Assembly (NCBI GenBank): GCA_973895155.1
Contig: OZ316892.1
Location: forward strand, 19,716,001-19,780,000
Length of the DNA: 64,000 nucleotides
Reading direction: 5' to 3'
Origin: Marsupella aquatica
Lineage: Eukaryota > Marchantiophyta
A program made the translations under genes and the position numbers. This document shows, piece by piece, positions 35,184 to 43,873 of the stretch. How positions within the stretch are numbered: the first letter of the stretch is position 1; each line of letters starts with the position of its first letter. The notes below the pieces were generated by a model, which searched no databases, was not told the origin of the DNA, and worked only from the letters and a program-made list of their open reading frames with translations.

Positions 35184-36802
35184 TTCGTGTTCGTGGTTTG
35201 GTGGCCTGGGCAGTGGTGAGAGCGTTTGTGTGCTGGATCGGGGTGAAAGATTGAATCGTCAACGACAGTTGCGTGATCGTTTCACTGGTCGTTTTTCGTT
35301 GGAGGTTTCGTGTTTGAAAGCGGTGACGGTTTCCCGATTGAAGCTTCATCGTGGAGTGTCTGACGTGTCTCTGTTCTTTGGAATACTATCAAGAGGACAG
35401 TCCAACGATTACTCGTGCGCATTGGCGAGCACTATATCTTGGCAAAATTTTCAAGATGTTTCGTCATTAGAGTGCAAAGTAATCTCAATTTGAGTTTGCT
35501 CTTTAGAGCTTAACACTCTTGGCTATGGCTTATGTCACATTTTTGTGGGTCCTGTGGGGTATGTGGGATCGTTTAGCTTGTTGAATACTTGGATACAGGG
35601 AACCAGATTGTTGCCATTTTTCTCGTCGTTCTTCGTTGTGTGAGTTGCTGCACCGCACTAATTTGCGGCGGCGCGCACGCTCATCGTGCGCGTATATACA
35701 CTAAAGTGCAGTACAGGAGGGGGCGACTACAAGTACGAGCTTGTGCATGAGTATTAGGGCAATACGAGGCCAGAGGGGGTATGAGAGGCCTTGATTAGGC
35801 CTGTACCCTATACGCAGGTACAAAGGTACGAGGGGACCCATCATTTCCCAAGTTGGAGGTACTGTGTGTAGTAGTTGCACATAACAGGTACAGTTGTACT
35901 TGCAAGTACAACAGTCCATAAAGGGGATAGGAAGCGTAGAGTTTCTTTCCCATGGAGTTTTCATTTGACATCAGAAAAGAAGGTACTACAGGTGTGTAGG
36001 TGGTACAAAGTACAAAGCATCATTTTTTTTTTCCAAAGTGCTTGGAAGGCCCAAATGTGGGGAATTTTCATTTAAGGAAGGGCAGGTACGCTTGTACCTA
36101 AGGCCCAAGCTTGTGTGGCACTAAGGAAGGGCGGGGGAGCACACACGCTCTCTGCCCTTGGAAGCTGTATTTTTGTACCTAGGCTGTGAAGGGCTAGACA
36201 AGGAGGGTCGGAGGGGCAAGGCAGGAAGTTTTTTCTAAAAGAAATTTTTGAGGTTGGGGGGCGGGGACAAACGCTCGTCCTTAGTACTCATTGTCTTTTT
36301 TAATTTGTTCCTTTCCTTTTCTTTCCGCAATTTCTATTCCTTCCAAGGCGGACAGGTGTCAACTCCACGTTCCTTCTGCTGTACATTTCGACTGTACTTT
36401 GATTCCCTATAAAAGATACTTTTCCAGAGAGCTGATTTTTGCCTGAAATTTTCAATTTTGGCGGTCGTCGAAGCAGAATTTTTCTGCGACACTTTGCAAG
36501 GGGATACTCAAGGGAGTTGAGCACGGGCTAGTGAAGTCAATTTGTGTGTTGCTGTTGCGGAATTTTTTCAGGACCTAAGATACCCGACGGGGGTCAAAAC
36601 GGCCATTTTGACCCACCTCCGGTCTGGGTTGAATAAGTTTTTGCTGAAAAAGTTTTTCGTCAAATCGTTTTCAGATCTTGGCAGTGTACCTTGCAGGCTA
36701 CGCGGCGGTGCATTCCATTTCCATTTTCGCCAACTTTCATTTTTTGGTGAATTTGGGTGGAGGTATTTTGGTTGTGTTTCCTGTGTTTTTGTAGCAGCAT
36801 CA
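35184..36802 (+). other. Long untranslated leader of the copia element
   Basis: About 1.6 kb separates the primer site from the gag ATG. It includes a stretch rich in GGTAC motifs (35,690-36,110). No open frame in it resembles a retroelement protein. Packaging and dimerisation signals would be expected here but cannot be placed. Confidence 0.6.
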
Positions 36803-37678
36803 ATGACTTCAAGAAAGCTTGCGGCGCCGAAGTTTGAGGTGGAGAAGTTTGACGGGAAGGTCAGCTTCAGCCTCTGGACTCGAAAGGTGACCAATGTGTT
36901 GATCCAGCAAGGTCTTGAGAAGACCCTCACTGGAGTGAAACCCTCAAATCTAACAGATGAGAAGTGGGAGGACATGTCGGTGCAGGCGTGTAGCACAATT
37001 GAGTTGTTCTTGGCAAACAACATTCTCAAGAACGTTTTGGGGATGGATCGGAATGCCAAGAAGATTTGGGATATGCTTACTCAGCTATACCAGAGTACTT
37101 CGTTGACTACTCGCATTTATCACTTGGAGCGGCTGTTCAGGTTGAAGTTGAAGGATGGTGGCAACATGCGTGATCACCTTAGTCTCTTCGATGAGATTGT
37201 GCACGAGGTGACCACGGCGGGAGACAAGTTGACCGATGAGTATCTTGCAATGCATTTGTTGATGTCGCTTCCTCAGAGCTATTCGACGTTGGTGACGGTC
37301 ATCACACATGACAAGTCTACGTTGAAGCTGGATGAGGTAAAGGCTACCATTCTTGCAGAATGGGGCAAGCGACAACTTTCTGGCCGTGACAATGACTCTG
37401 CTACCTTAGTGGTTAGAGGCAGATCGACGGAGCGTACTACGGATCAGTCTAGATCTAAATCACACAGTAGATCTAAATCTAAGTCCCGTAGTAAGAAAGT
37501 TCAGTGTTGGCATTGCCATGAGAAGGGCCACACCAAGTGGAATTGTCCTTCTCTGTCGAAGCAAAAGCGTCCTGCTTCCAATGGTGCATCCTCATCGTCA
37601 GCTGGTATTGTGATTGCTGACAATGAGGATGCTGCTGAAGTGCTATGTATTGGTGCTGTGAATTCAGTGTATTCATGA
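36803..37678 (+). CDS. gag: Copia gag, 291 aa
   Basis: The frame is open from 36,542, but the first ATG with gag-like sequence is at 36,803 (MTSRKLAAPKFEVEKFDGK). The capsid part has the UBN2/retrotran_gag pattern (W at NVLIQQGLEK, KIWDMLTQLYQS, YHLERLFRLKLKDGGNMRDH, LLMSLPQSYSTL). An Arg/Ser-rich linker leads to a CCHC zinc knuckle (CWHCHEKGHTKWNC). Gag forms the cytoplasmic virus-like particle and binds the RNA. It ends at a TGA at 37,676, just ahead of pol in another frame. Confidence 0.93.
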   Translation: MTSRKLAAPKFEVEKFDGKVSFSLWTRKVTNVLIQQGLEKTLTGVKPSNLTDEKWEDMSVQACSTIELFLANNILKNVLGMDRNAKKIWDMLTQLYQSTSLTTRIYHLERLFRLKLKDGGNMRDHLSLFDEIVHEVTTAGDKLTDEYLAMHLLMSLPQSYSTLVTVITHDKSTLKLDEVKATILAEWGKRQLSGRDNDSATLVVRGRSTERTTDQSRSKSHSRSKSKSRSKKVQCWHCHEKGHTKWNCPSLSKQKRPASNGASSSSAGIVIADNEDAAEVLCIGAVNSVYS

Positions 37679-40600
37679 CAATAAATGGATGTTGGATTCG
37701 GGTTCCTCTTATCATGTGTGTCCAACGCAATCGTATTTCTCCACTTACCAACCTTGTACCGGTATTGTGGAAATCACAAATGGAGTCCGATGTGCGATTG
37801 TTGGCATGGGGACTATCAAATTCCGGATGTTTGATGGTGTTGTGCGAGCATTGACGCAAGTCAGACACATACCAGACATCTCTAAGAATTTGATTTCTCT
37901 TGGTGCTTTGGAAGCTAGTGGATCTCATTTCACCGCACGTGATGGTGCGCTCTTTGTCGTCAAAGATGATGTATCTTTGATTAAGGCACTACTGCAGAAT
38001 AATTTGTACATCTTGGAAGGAGATGTCATTGCTCCTAGAGTGGAGCATGTGGATTTTGTGGTGGAAATTTCGGATGCAACGACAACATCTGCTATAGAAT
38101 CATCTACAGCTGCTTCAATTGAAGCACCCTCAACATCTGGTCGCACACGAGCCATAGATTTGTGGCATGCACGGTTGGGGCACTTGAGTGGTAAAGGATT
38201 GGCAGCCTTGGCAAACAGAGAATTGCTGCAAGGCGCTCAATCTGGTAAACTCTCTTTCTGTGAAGATTGCATCTTCGACAAGCAGAGGAGAGTGAGTTTC
38301 AGTTCTAGTTCATACCATTCTCATGATCTTGAGTATGTACATTCGGATGTTTGGGGTCCAGCACCGGAGCCGTCGTTGGGTGGAGCCAGATATTTTGTGA
38401 CGTTTGTAGATGATTACTCTCGAATGTGTTGGTTGTACTACATGAAGGAGAAGTCTCAAGTCTTTGAGATTTTCAAGGAGTGGAAAGCCATGGTAGAGCT
38501 ACAAACTGGGAAGGAGTTGAAGTGTGTTCGGTCCGATAACGATGGCGAGTATAAGTCCAATGAGTTTGATCAATTTGGTCGGGACCTTGGCCTCAAGCGT
38601 CATTACACTGTACCGGAGACCCCGCAGCAGAATGGAGTTGCAGAACGGTTGAATCGGACATTACTGGAGAAAGCACGCAGCATGCTATGTAAGTCCAAGT
38701 TGCCCAACAACTTTTGGGCTGAAGCTGTCAACCATGCTACATACATCTACAATCTGTCACCGCATAGTAGTAAGTTGATGCAGACTCCATTTGAGTTGTG
38801 GTATAAGAGACCTGCTGATTACTCTAGACTCCGAGTTTTTGGTTGTGCTACCTATTTTCACATTGAGCAGACACATAGGTCTAAGTTGGATCCCAAGTCT
38901 AAGAAATGTATTTTTCTAGGCTTTAGTCCTGGGCAGAAGGGCTATAAATTGTGGGATCCTGTCGATTGCAAGGCAGTTGTGAGCAGAAATGTTGTTTTTG
39001 AAAAAGAATGGTTGTCAAGACCCCGGGATATTCAGGAGGAACAGGTGGAGGAACCCACTACGGTGGAGCTTGGTGGTGATGAGGAAGCTGCTGGTCCCTT
39101 TGGTAGAGGAGCAATTCCTCAATCAAGGCGCTCCACTAGGGCCAATTTTGGCCAACCCCCTGATAGATTTGGTTTTGCAGATCCTCGTGTTCACGTTGTT
39201 GAACATGACGATGATCCCGATGTTGTTTTGCTTACTGAAGATGGAGACCCCTCTAGCTATGAAGAAGCTATGGCCTCTCCAGAGAAGGATAAGTGGTTGG
39301 AGGCGATGTTGAAGGAGATGAATTCTTTGAAGAAGAATTCAACTTGGCGCTTAACTGACATGCCTCGCGGGAAAACACTGGTTCCGTGTAGATGGTTGTA
39401 CAAGAGGAAGCAGGATGGCACTTACAAGGCACGCCTTGTGGCCAAAGGGTACACCCAGAAGGAGGGCTTGGACTACACAGAGATTTTCTCACCAGTTGTC
39501 AAACTCGCTACTATCCGTGTTTTACTTGCGATTGTGGCATTCTATGATCTTGAGTTAGATCAGATGGATGTAATTACTGCTTTCCTGCATGGATTGCTTG
39601 ATGTGGAGATTTATATGACTCAGCCTCCAGGTTTTATTGATGAGAAGACCAGACACTTGGTGTGTAAGCTCTTGCGCTCGTTATACGGATTGAAGCAGAG
39701 TCCCAGACAGTGGAATAAGCATTTTGATTCCTTCATGTTATCCCAGGGGTTCACACGAAGTGAACATGATTGTTGTATTTACATGAAGGAGGTGGAGAAT
39801 TACTCACGTTTTGGTTACATTGTGCTGGCATTGTACGTGGATGACATGCTGATCCTAGCTGAGAATAAGTCTGATGTTGCCCATCTGAAAGCAATGCTGA
39901 GTAAGGAGTTTTCAATGAAGGACTTGGGTCAGGCCAAGAAGATACTAGGGATGGAGATTCATCGTGACAGGGAGCAAAGGCAATTATGGTTGTCTCAGAG
40001 GCAGTATTTGGAGAAGGTACTTGCCAAGTATGGAATGGAGAATGCAAAACCAGTTGGTACTCCATTGGCCTCCCACTTTAAACTCTCAAAGAATGATTGC
40101 CCTTCTAGTGAGAGTGATAGACTAGCGATGAAACATGTTCCCTATGATAGTGTTGTGGGTAGTTTGATGTATGCTATGACATGCACTAGACCTGACATTG
40201 CCCACGTTGTTAGCATTTTGAGCAGATTTATGGCAAATCCTGGTAAGCTTCACTGGGAAGCAGTGAAGTGGGTTTTGCGGTATCTGAAAGGTACCTTAGA
40301 GTGTGGGATCTTATTTGACGGTAAAGCAGACTCTACATTAGAGTTGGAAGGTTTTGTAGATTCAGATTATGCTGGTAACTTGGATAACAGGAAGTCTACT
40401 ACAGGCTATGTGTTTATGCTGGGTGGAGGTTGTATCAGCTGGAAGTCGGCAACTCAATCTTGTGTTGCGTTGTCTACTACTGAGGCTGAGTACATGGTTG
40501 CATGTGAGGCAACCAAGGAGCTGATCTGGCTACGGAGATTGGTGAGTGATTTGGGTCTTTCACCTGAAAGACCGGTGCTGCTGTGCGACAGTCAAAGTGC

Positions 40601-40820
40601 TTTGCATCTGGCTAAGAACCCTGTGTTCCATGCCAGGACAAAGCACATTGACATTCGTTATCACTTCATCCGTGAGGTGATTGAGACGAAACAGATGTTT
40701 CTGGAGAAGGTGGCTTCAGCGGAGAATGCAGCAAACATGCTTACCAAAGTTTTACCTACCAGTAGCTTTAGTCATTGTGTGGATATTATTAATGTTAGGG
40801 CCAAACCGGAGACTATGTAG
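37662..40820 (+). CDS. pol: Copia pol polyprotein (PR-IN-RT-RH)
   Basis: The pol frame is open from 37,662, and its first ATG is at 37,689. In order: aspartic protease (LDSGSSYHVCP); integrase zinc region (HARLGHLS, CEDC); integrase core (HSDVWGP, VDDYSR, RSDNDGEY, PETPQQNGVAERLNRTL with the catalytic D, D and E); reverse transcriptase (KARLVAKGYTQKEGLDY, QMDVITAFLHG, LALYVDDML with the YVDD active site); and RNase H (GFVDSDYAGN, TTEAEYMVACEATKELIWL, KHIDIRYHFIREV). It is uninterrupted to the stop at 40,818. The frame is +1 relative to gag, with a 17 bp overlap. Confidence 0.96.
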   Translation: MQCIHDNKWMLDSGSSYHVCPTQSYFSTYQPCTGIVEITNGVRCAIVGMGTIKFRMFDGVVRALTQVRHIPDISKNLISLGALEASGSHFTARDGALFVVKDDVSLIKALLQNNLYILEGDVIAPRVEHVDFVVEISDATTTSAIESSTAASIEAPSTSGRTRAIDLWHARLGHLSGKGLAALANRELLQGAQSGKLSFCEDCIFDKQRRVSFSSSSYHSHDLEYVHSDVWGPAPEPSLGGARYFVTFVDDYSRMCWLYYMKEKSQVFEIFKEWKAMVELQTGKELKCVRSDNDGEYKSNEFDQFGRDLGLKRHYTVPETPQQNGVAERLNRTLLEKARSMLCKSKLPNNFWAEAVNHATYIYNLSPHSSKLMQTPFELWYKRPADYSRLRVFGCATYFHIEQTHRSKLDPKSKKCIFLGFSPGQKGYKLWDPVDCKAVVSRNVVFEKEWLSRPRDIQEEQVEEPTTVELGGDEEAAGPFGRGAIPQSRRSTRANFGQPPDRFGFADPRVHVVEHDDDPDVVLLTEDGDPSSYEEAMASPEKDKWLEAMLKEMNSLKKNSTWRLTDMPRGKTLVPCRWLYKRKQDGTYKARLVAKGYTQKEGLDYTEIFSPVVKLATIRVLLAIVAFYDLELDQMDVITAFLHGLLDVEIYMTQPPGFIDEKTRHLVCKLLRSLYGLKQSPRQWNKHFDSFMLSQGFTRSEHDCCIYMKEVENYSRFGYIVLALYVDDMLILAENKSDVAHLKAMLSKEFSMKDLGQAKKILGMEIHRDREQRQLWLSQRQYLEKVLAKYGMENAKPVGTPLASHFKLSKNDCPSSESDRLAMKHVPYDSVVGSLMYAMTCTRPDIAHVVSILSRFMANPGKLHWEAVKWVLRYLKGTLECGILFDGKADSTLELEGFVDSDYAGNLDNRKSTTGYVFMLGGGCISWKSATQSCVALSTTEAEYMVACEATKELIWLRRLVSDLGLSPERPVLLCDSQSALHLAKNPVFHARTKHIDIRYHFIREVIETKQMFLEKVASAENAANMLTKVLPTSSFSHCVDIINVRAKPETM

Positions 40821-40876
40821 ATATGTTACTTAGTTACGTATTGTATATCACCTGACTCATTGTGTGAACTGGAGTC

Positions 40877-40887
40877 AAGGTGGAGAT
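40877..40887 (+). promoter_or_regulatory. Polypurine tract
   Basis: AAGGTGGAGAT directly precedes the TG of the 3' LTR. It is the usual copia plus-strand primer position. Confidence 0.85.
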
Positions 40888-41181
40888 TGTTAGGAATTGA
40901 CTCGAGTTCCCGACTTAGTTTATTTTGGCCTTACTAGGGTTAGTTAACCCTAGATTACATTAGGATAAGATCCGCTTTGTTTAGGCCCACTCATCTTGGC
41001 CCCCTTGGGGGGTATAGGCTGGAGGGAGACCACTTTCTCCCTCATTCTTCACATGTACTCTCATTTGCTATTGAGCCTTCAGGAGTTTCTCCACTCGGGG
41101 TGTCTCGTCGGTGTAGCGTCTGATTGAGTGTCTCTCATGTTTCCGCATTGCTGTCTAGTCCGGAGCTGACGGTTTCTTACA
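40888..41181 (+). repeat. 3' LTR, 294 bp
   Basis: It has the same sequence and length as the 5' LTR and is followed by the second copy of the target duplication CTTGA. Confidence 0.97.
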
Positions 41182-41299
41182 CTTGACACTGGGCTTGACA
41201 CTCCTTTCAGGTCATATGCCGTAATATACACTCGTTCAATTGTTGCCCACCCTCCATGCCTACCACTTACCGGAAGTGCATGGTGAAGTACGTAGGAGC

Positions 41300-41412
41300 A
41301 TCCCCTTGGGACTAAGACATGGCCCAGCCTCCCACGGGAGGCTGTAGTGGGGAATCTTGGACAATGGGGGAAAGCCTGATCCAGCGATATGGTGTGAGTG
41401 AAGAAGCCGGCT
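41300..41412 (+). pseudogene. Fragment resembling mitochondrial SSU rRNA (likely NUMT)
   Basis: The stretch reads GGGACTAAGACATGGCCCAG, then CCCACGGGAGGCTGTAGTGG, GGAATCTTGGACAATGGGGG, AAAGCCTGATCCAGCGATAT and GTGAGTGAAGAAG. This is the conserved 16S-type region near position 340, with the GGAATCTTGGACAATGGG form typical of plant mitochondria rather than chloroplasts (which have GGAATTTTCCGCAATGGG). Only about 110 bp is present and it carries substitutions, so it is a degraded nuclear copy and not a working rRNA gene. Confidence 0.75.
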
Positions 41413-41741
41413 CCTTCTCTTCATCATTTTGATACGCATTCCTATAACCATTTGTAGATGCATAATTCCCAGTAATTCTAACGGGGAGCACCCACCACCG
41501 GAGAGGTGGGCGACCATGAACCTCTTTGCTTCTCTGCACAGAATAGTGGGAAAAGCAACTAAAAAATACTATTTGTTAATTTTTGACTTTTTTTTGGGTT
41601 GCTTTCCCTCAATTATAAATACATCATAAAGAATCGAATCATATGGAATGGGGCCCTAGTACTATAATATGGATAACTTTAGTAATCGTAAGCATATTTC
41701 CATACGCCCTGAAACAAAGGGAACCTTATGTTTCTAGAGGT

Positions 41742-41874
41742 TGTTGAGCATAGACGACATTCGCAACGGCAAGCCCATGAACCATCCAACGCACAATAGT
41801 TGACATAGAGAGATACGTGGTTCATGGGCTTGCCGTTGCGAATGTCGTCTATGCTCAACAAGTGGTATCAGAGC
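41742..41874 (+). mobile_element. LTR-retroelement remnant: hairpin LTR-like unit plus PBS
   Basis: A 44 bp arm at 41,741-41,784 is repeated as an exact inverse at 41,818-41,861 with a 33 bp loop. The unit from TGTTGAGCATAGACG (41,742) to CTATGCTCAACA (41,860) has TG...CA ends and is 119 bp long. TGGTATCAGAGC, the initiator-Met primer site, follows at 41,863-41,874. This looks like the 5' end of a miniature (TRIM-like) retroelement whose LTR is itself a hairpin, or an LTR end rearranged into an inverted repeat. No second LTR is visible. Confidence 0.65.
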
Positions 41875-42734
41875 ATGCCTGGGAGGTGATGAGGTTTTTT
41901 CATGACGGGTTTTCCAGCGTTCATTGTCGGTGGTACATTCGGAGTTTCGTCGCATGAAACTTGAATGTGTGTGGCTGAGCGGATAGGTTAGTGAGAGGGC
42001 TTTCTAACGGTGGTTAGAACTCGTTGATTGGTATCCGTGGTGCGGAGGAATCAAAGTTTGCATCGTTCAGGGTTTATTTGTGTTCGACATTATTTTGGGG
42101 GAGAGTCCAGAGTTTGCATTTTCAACGGTGTGAGTTGTGCGGTGATCGGGAGATCGTACATTATAGCTCAAGTTGAAGGTTGACGCGAGCTGGTCATTTC
42201 GGTAGCTGGATTGTTGTCAAGTTGTTACCGAGTGCGACGTGACGAGTGAAGGAGGCGTTCAGGTTTTTTCACAAGCTATGGAGCTTATTCCCGTCTGAAC
42301 CGGGTTTCTCTTTGTGACGTCCAACTCGGTGGAAGAAATGCGAAGTGCTACGGCTCAGCGGTTTGATCGCGGCGAGGCGGTCGTTTTGAGCCCGGGATTG
42401 ATCAGTGATTTCACTAATTCTGGAAATTCTTTTTTCCAAAGTGGCTTGGTAAAATTTCCAAATTAAATAAATACATTATCCAACAACCTTAAATGAAGTT
42501 TCCAAAACTTGGAACTGGAATTTCTAGAACACTCTTTCAAGTTTCCTAAACACCAGTTGAAATTTCCAAATCCATGTAAAATACATTTTTGGCATACGAA
42601 TTTGGTGGAGAATAGTCACATGAGTAATGTCACATTTCAATTCATTGTCACCCACTAACAGGAACCATACAGAAGTCCATAACAATTGTTTACTTATAAT
42701 AGGCCTCCCCTCAATATTACAAGTCTCCAAATTT
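41875..42734. other. Retroelement leader-like sequence and unassigned flank
   Basis: After the primer site the sequence resembles an untranslated retroelement leader (to about 42,420). AT-rich sequence with repeated AAATTTCC and GGAAATT motifs follows and may hold the edge of the next element. No coding frame is recognised. Confidence 0.4.
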
Positions 42735-43765
42735 TTAAATAATGATCATTGAATGTGTGTTGCTACAAAACATATTTGAGTAAGTAAGTCTACTTCCTGA
42801 CTTATCAAACTTTCTATCTCGGTTGCAAGCGTCTTTAGGATACAAGTTTCTAAACTTAGAAGTAAGGTCCCTAGTTTTTAGGACTTCCCAAACAAATTGC
42901 CGCTTATTTTGCAAATATGGGCCGGAATAACCATCTCCAAGCAGACCTTTAGCAATTGAATTGATGTCACGGTCACTCATATCCTGCACCGGTGGCAAAC
43001 TTTGCACGGTATGCTTCACTTCCCAGGAAATCTTGTCTGCCGAGTGATCAAGGACAGTGAAATTATTGACGATGCCAGCAACGCGGTGCCCCCAGGCTTG
43101 AGTGAGTCCTGCAAAGATATCACAATGCCTCCTTTGGGCTTCACCCTTATTGTAGGCGGACCATTTTGGGTAGTTAACAGTGGCTTACATGAAAGTGGAA
43201 GCAATATCTCCATCAAAAAAGTGTCGCCTCCCATGTTGTGAACAAATGGAACTGGAAACAACGTGTTAACATTTGGATTCGCGAAACACTTTAGAGGAGA
43301 GTCATCGATGAGAACAGTATTTGTCGGACCATATCTATTGCCAAAACAATCCCAAACAGTTTGGATTTCCTTGAGAAGTATGTTTGCCTTCCCATCCGTA
43401 ATATCTGACCTCAAAAAGCCAATGTCAAACGTTTCTTCTTGGGTGAATACAAACTTGAACTGCTTTCGTTCAGCATCGTTGAAAACAAGATCCATCATTT
43501 CATTTGTTCTCGGCCTTCCCGCACAAGTCCAAATCGCAACATCGTAATACCTGAAAATCACTTGTAAAAATTTGTGAAGTCCTGGACGCTCCACATACAT
43601 AAATGTGTTCCCGCCCCGTCTTCCCTAGTGAATGCCGCTCACAGATGTGAGCCTCCGAAATGGTCCGGAGATTTTACTCTTTACAAAATCCAAACAAACC
43701 TTATTAAGGTAAAAAAATCAAGAGCTTTCGCTTGATCTCTGAGTGGAGTTTGGGAACAAACTCTG
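42735..43765 (-). pseudogene. FCP1-type HAD phosphatase-like gene, exons partly decayed
   Basis: The main exon, about 43,613-43,016, encodes the FCP1/NIF homology domain found in plant phosphatase-like proteins: MYVERPGLHKFLQ, VAIWTCAGRPRTNEMMDLVF (HAD motif II Thr), then TNTVLIDDSPLKCF (the DD of HAD motif IV) and FPVPFVHN. An acceptor CACTAG lies just upstream. The preceding exon near 43,765-43,690 starts after TTTGCAG and reads KRKLLIF, where the catalytic DxDx(T/V) should follow, but a run of seven T shifts the frame there. Downstream, 43,019-42,735 continues in another frame (DMSDRDINSIAKGLLG). By family such proteins dephosphorylate serine, for example in the RNA polymerase II tail. This copy probably lacks the nucleophile and is likely non-functional. 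Confidence 0.6.
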
Positions 43766-43873
43766 CAAACATAAAAATATTGAATCCGAATGGTTAGTCA
43801 TTGGAACAGTCTTGACCAAAGACCATTTGAAGTCAACTAAGTCCTTGAAATCAAATACCCCGTCTGTCACCCT

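Larger units (their letters stand above)
34871..41186 (+). mobile_element. Complete Ty1/copia LTR retrotransposon with CTTGA target duplication
   Basis: The element runs from 34,876 to 41,181 between two copies of CTTGA (34,871-34,875 and 41,182-41,186). It has two 294 bp LTRs that appear identical, a primer-binding site, a gag frame, a pol frame in the copia order protease-integrase-reverse transcriptase-RNase H, and a polypurine tract. Identical LTRs imply a recent insertion. No stop interrupts pol. It could still be mobile, apart from the open question of how gag and pol are joined. Confidence 0.97.

Noticed and set aside
41863-41874. tRNA gene fragment
   Set aside because: Only the 12 bases of the primer site are present, in the context of an LTR end, with no cloverleaf.
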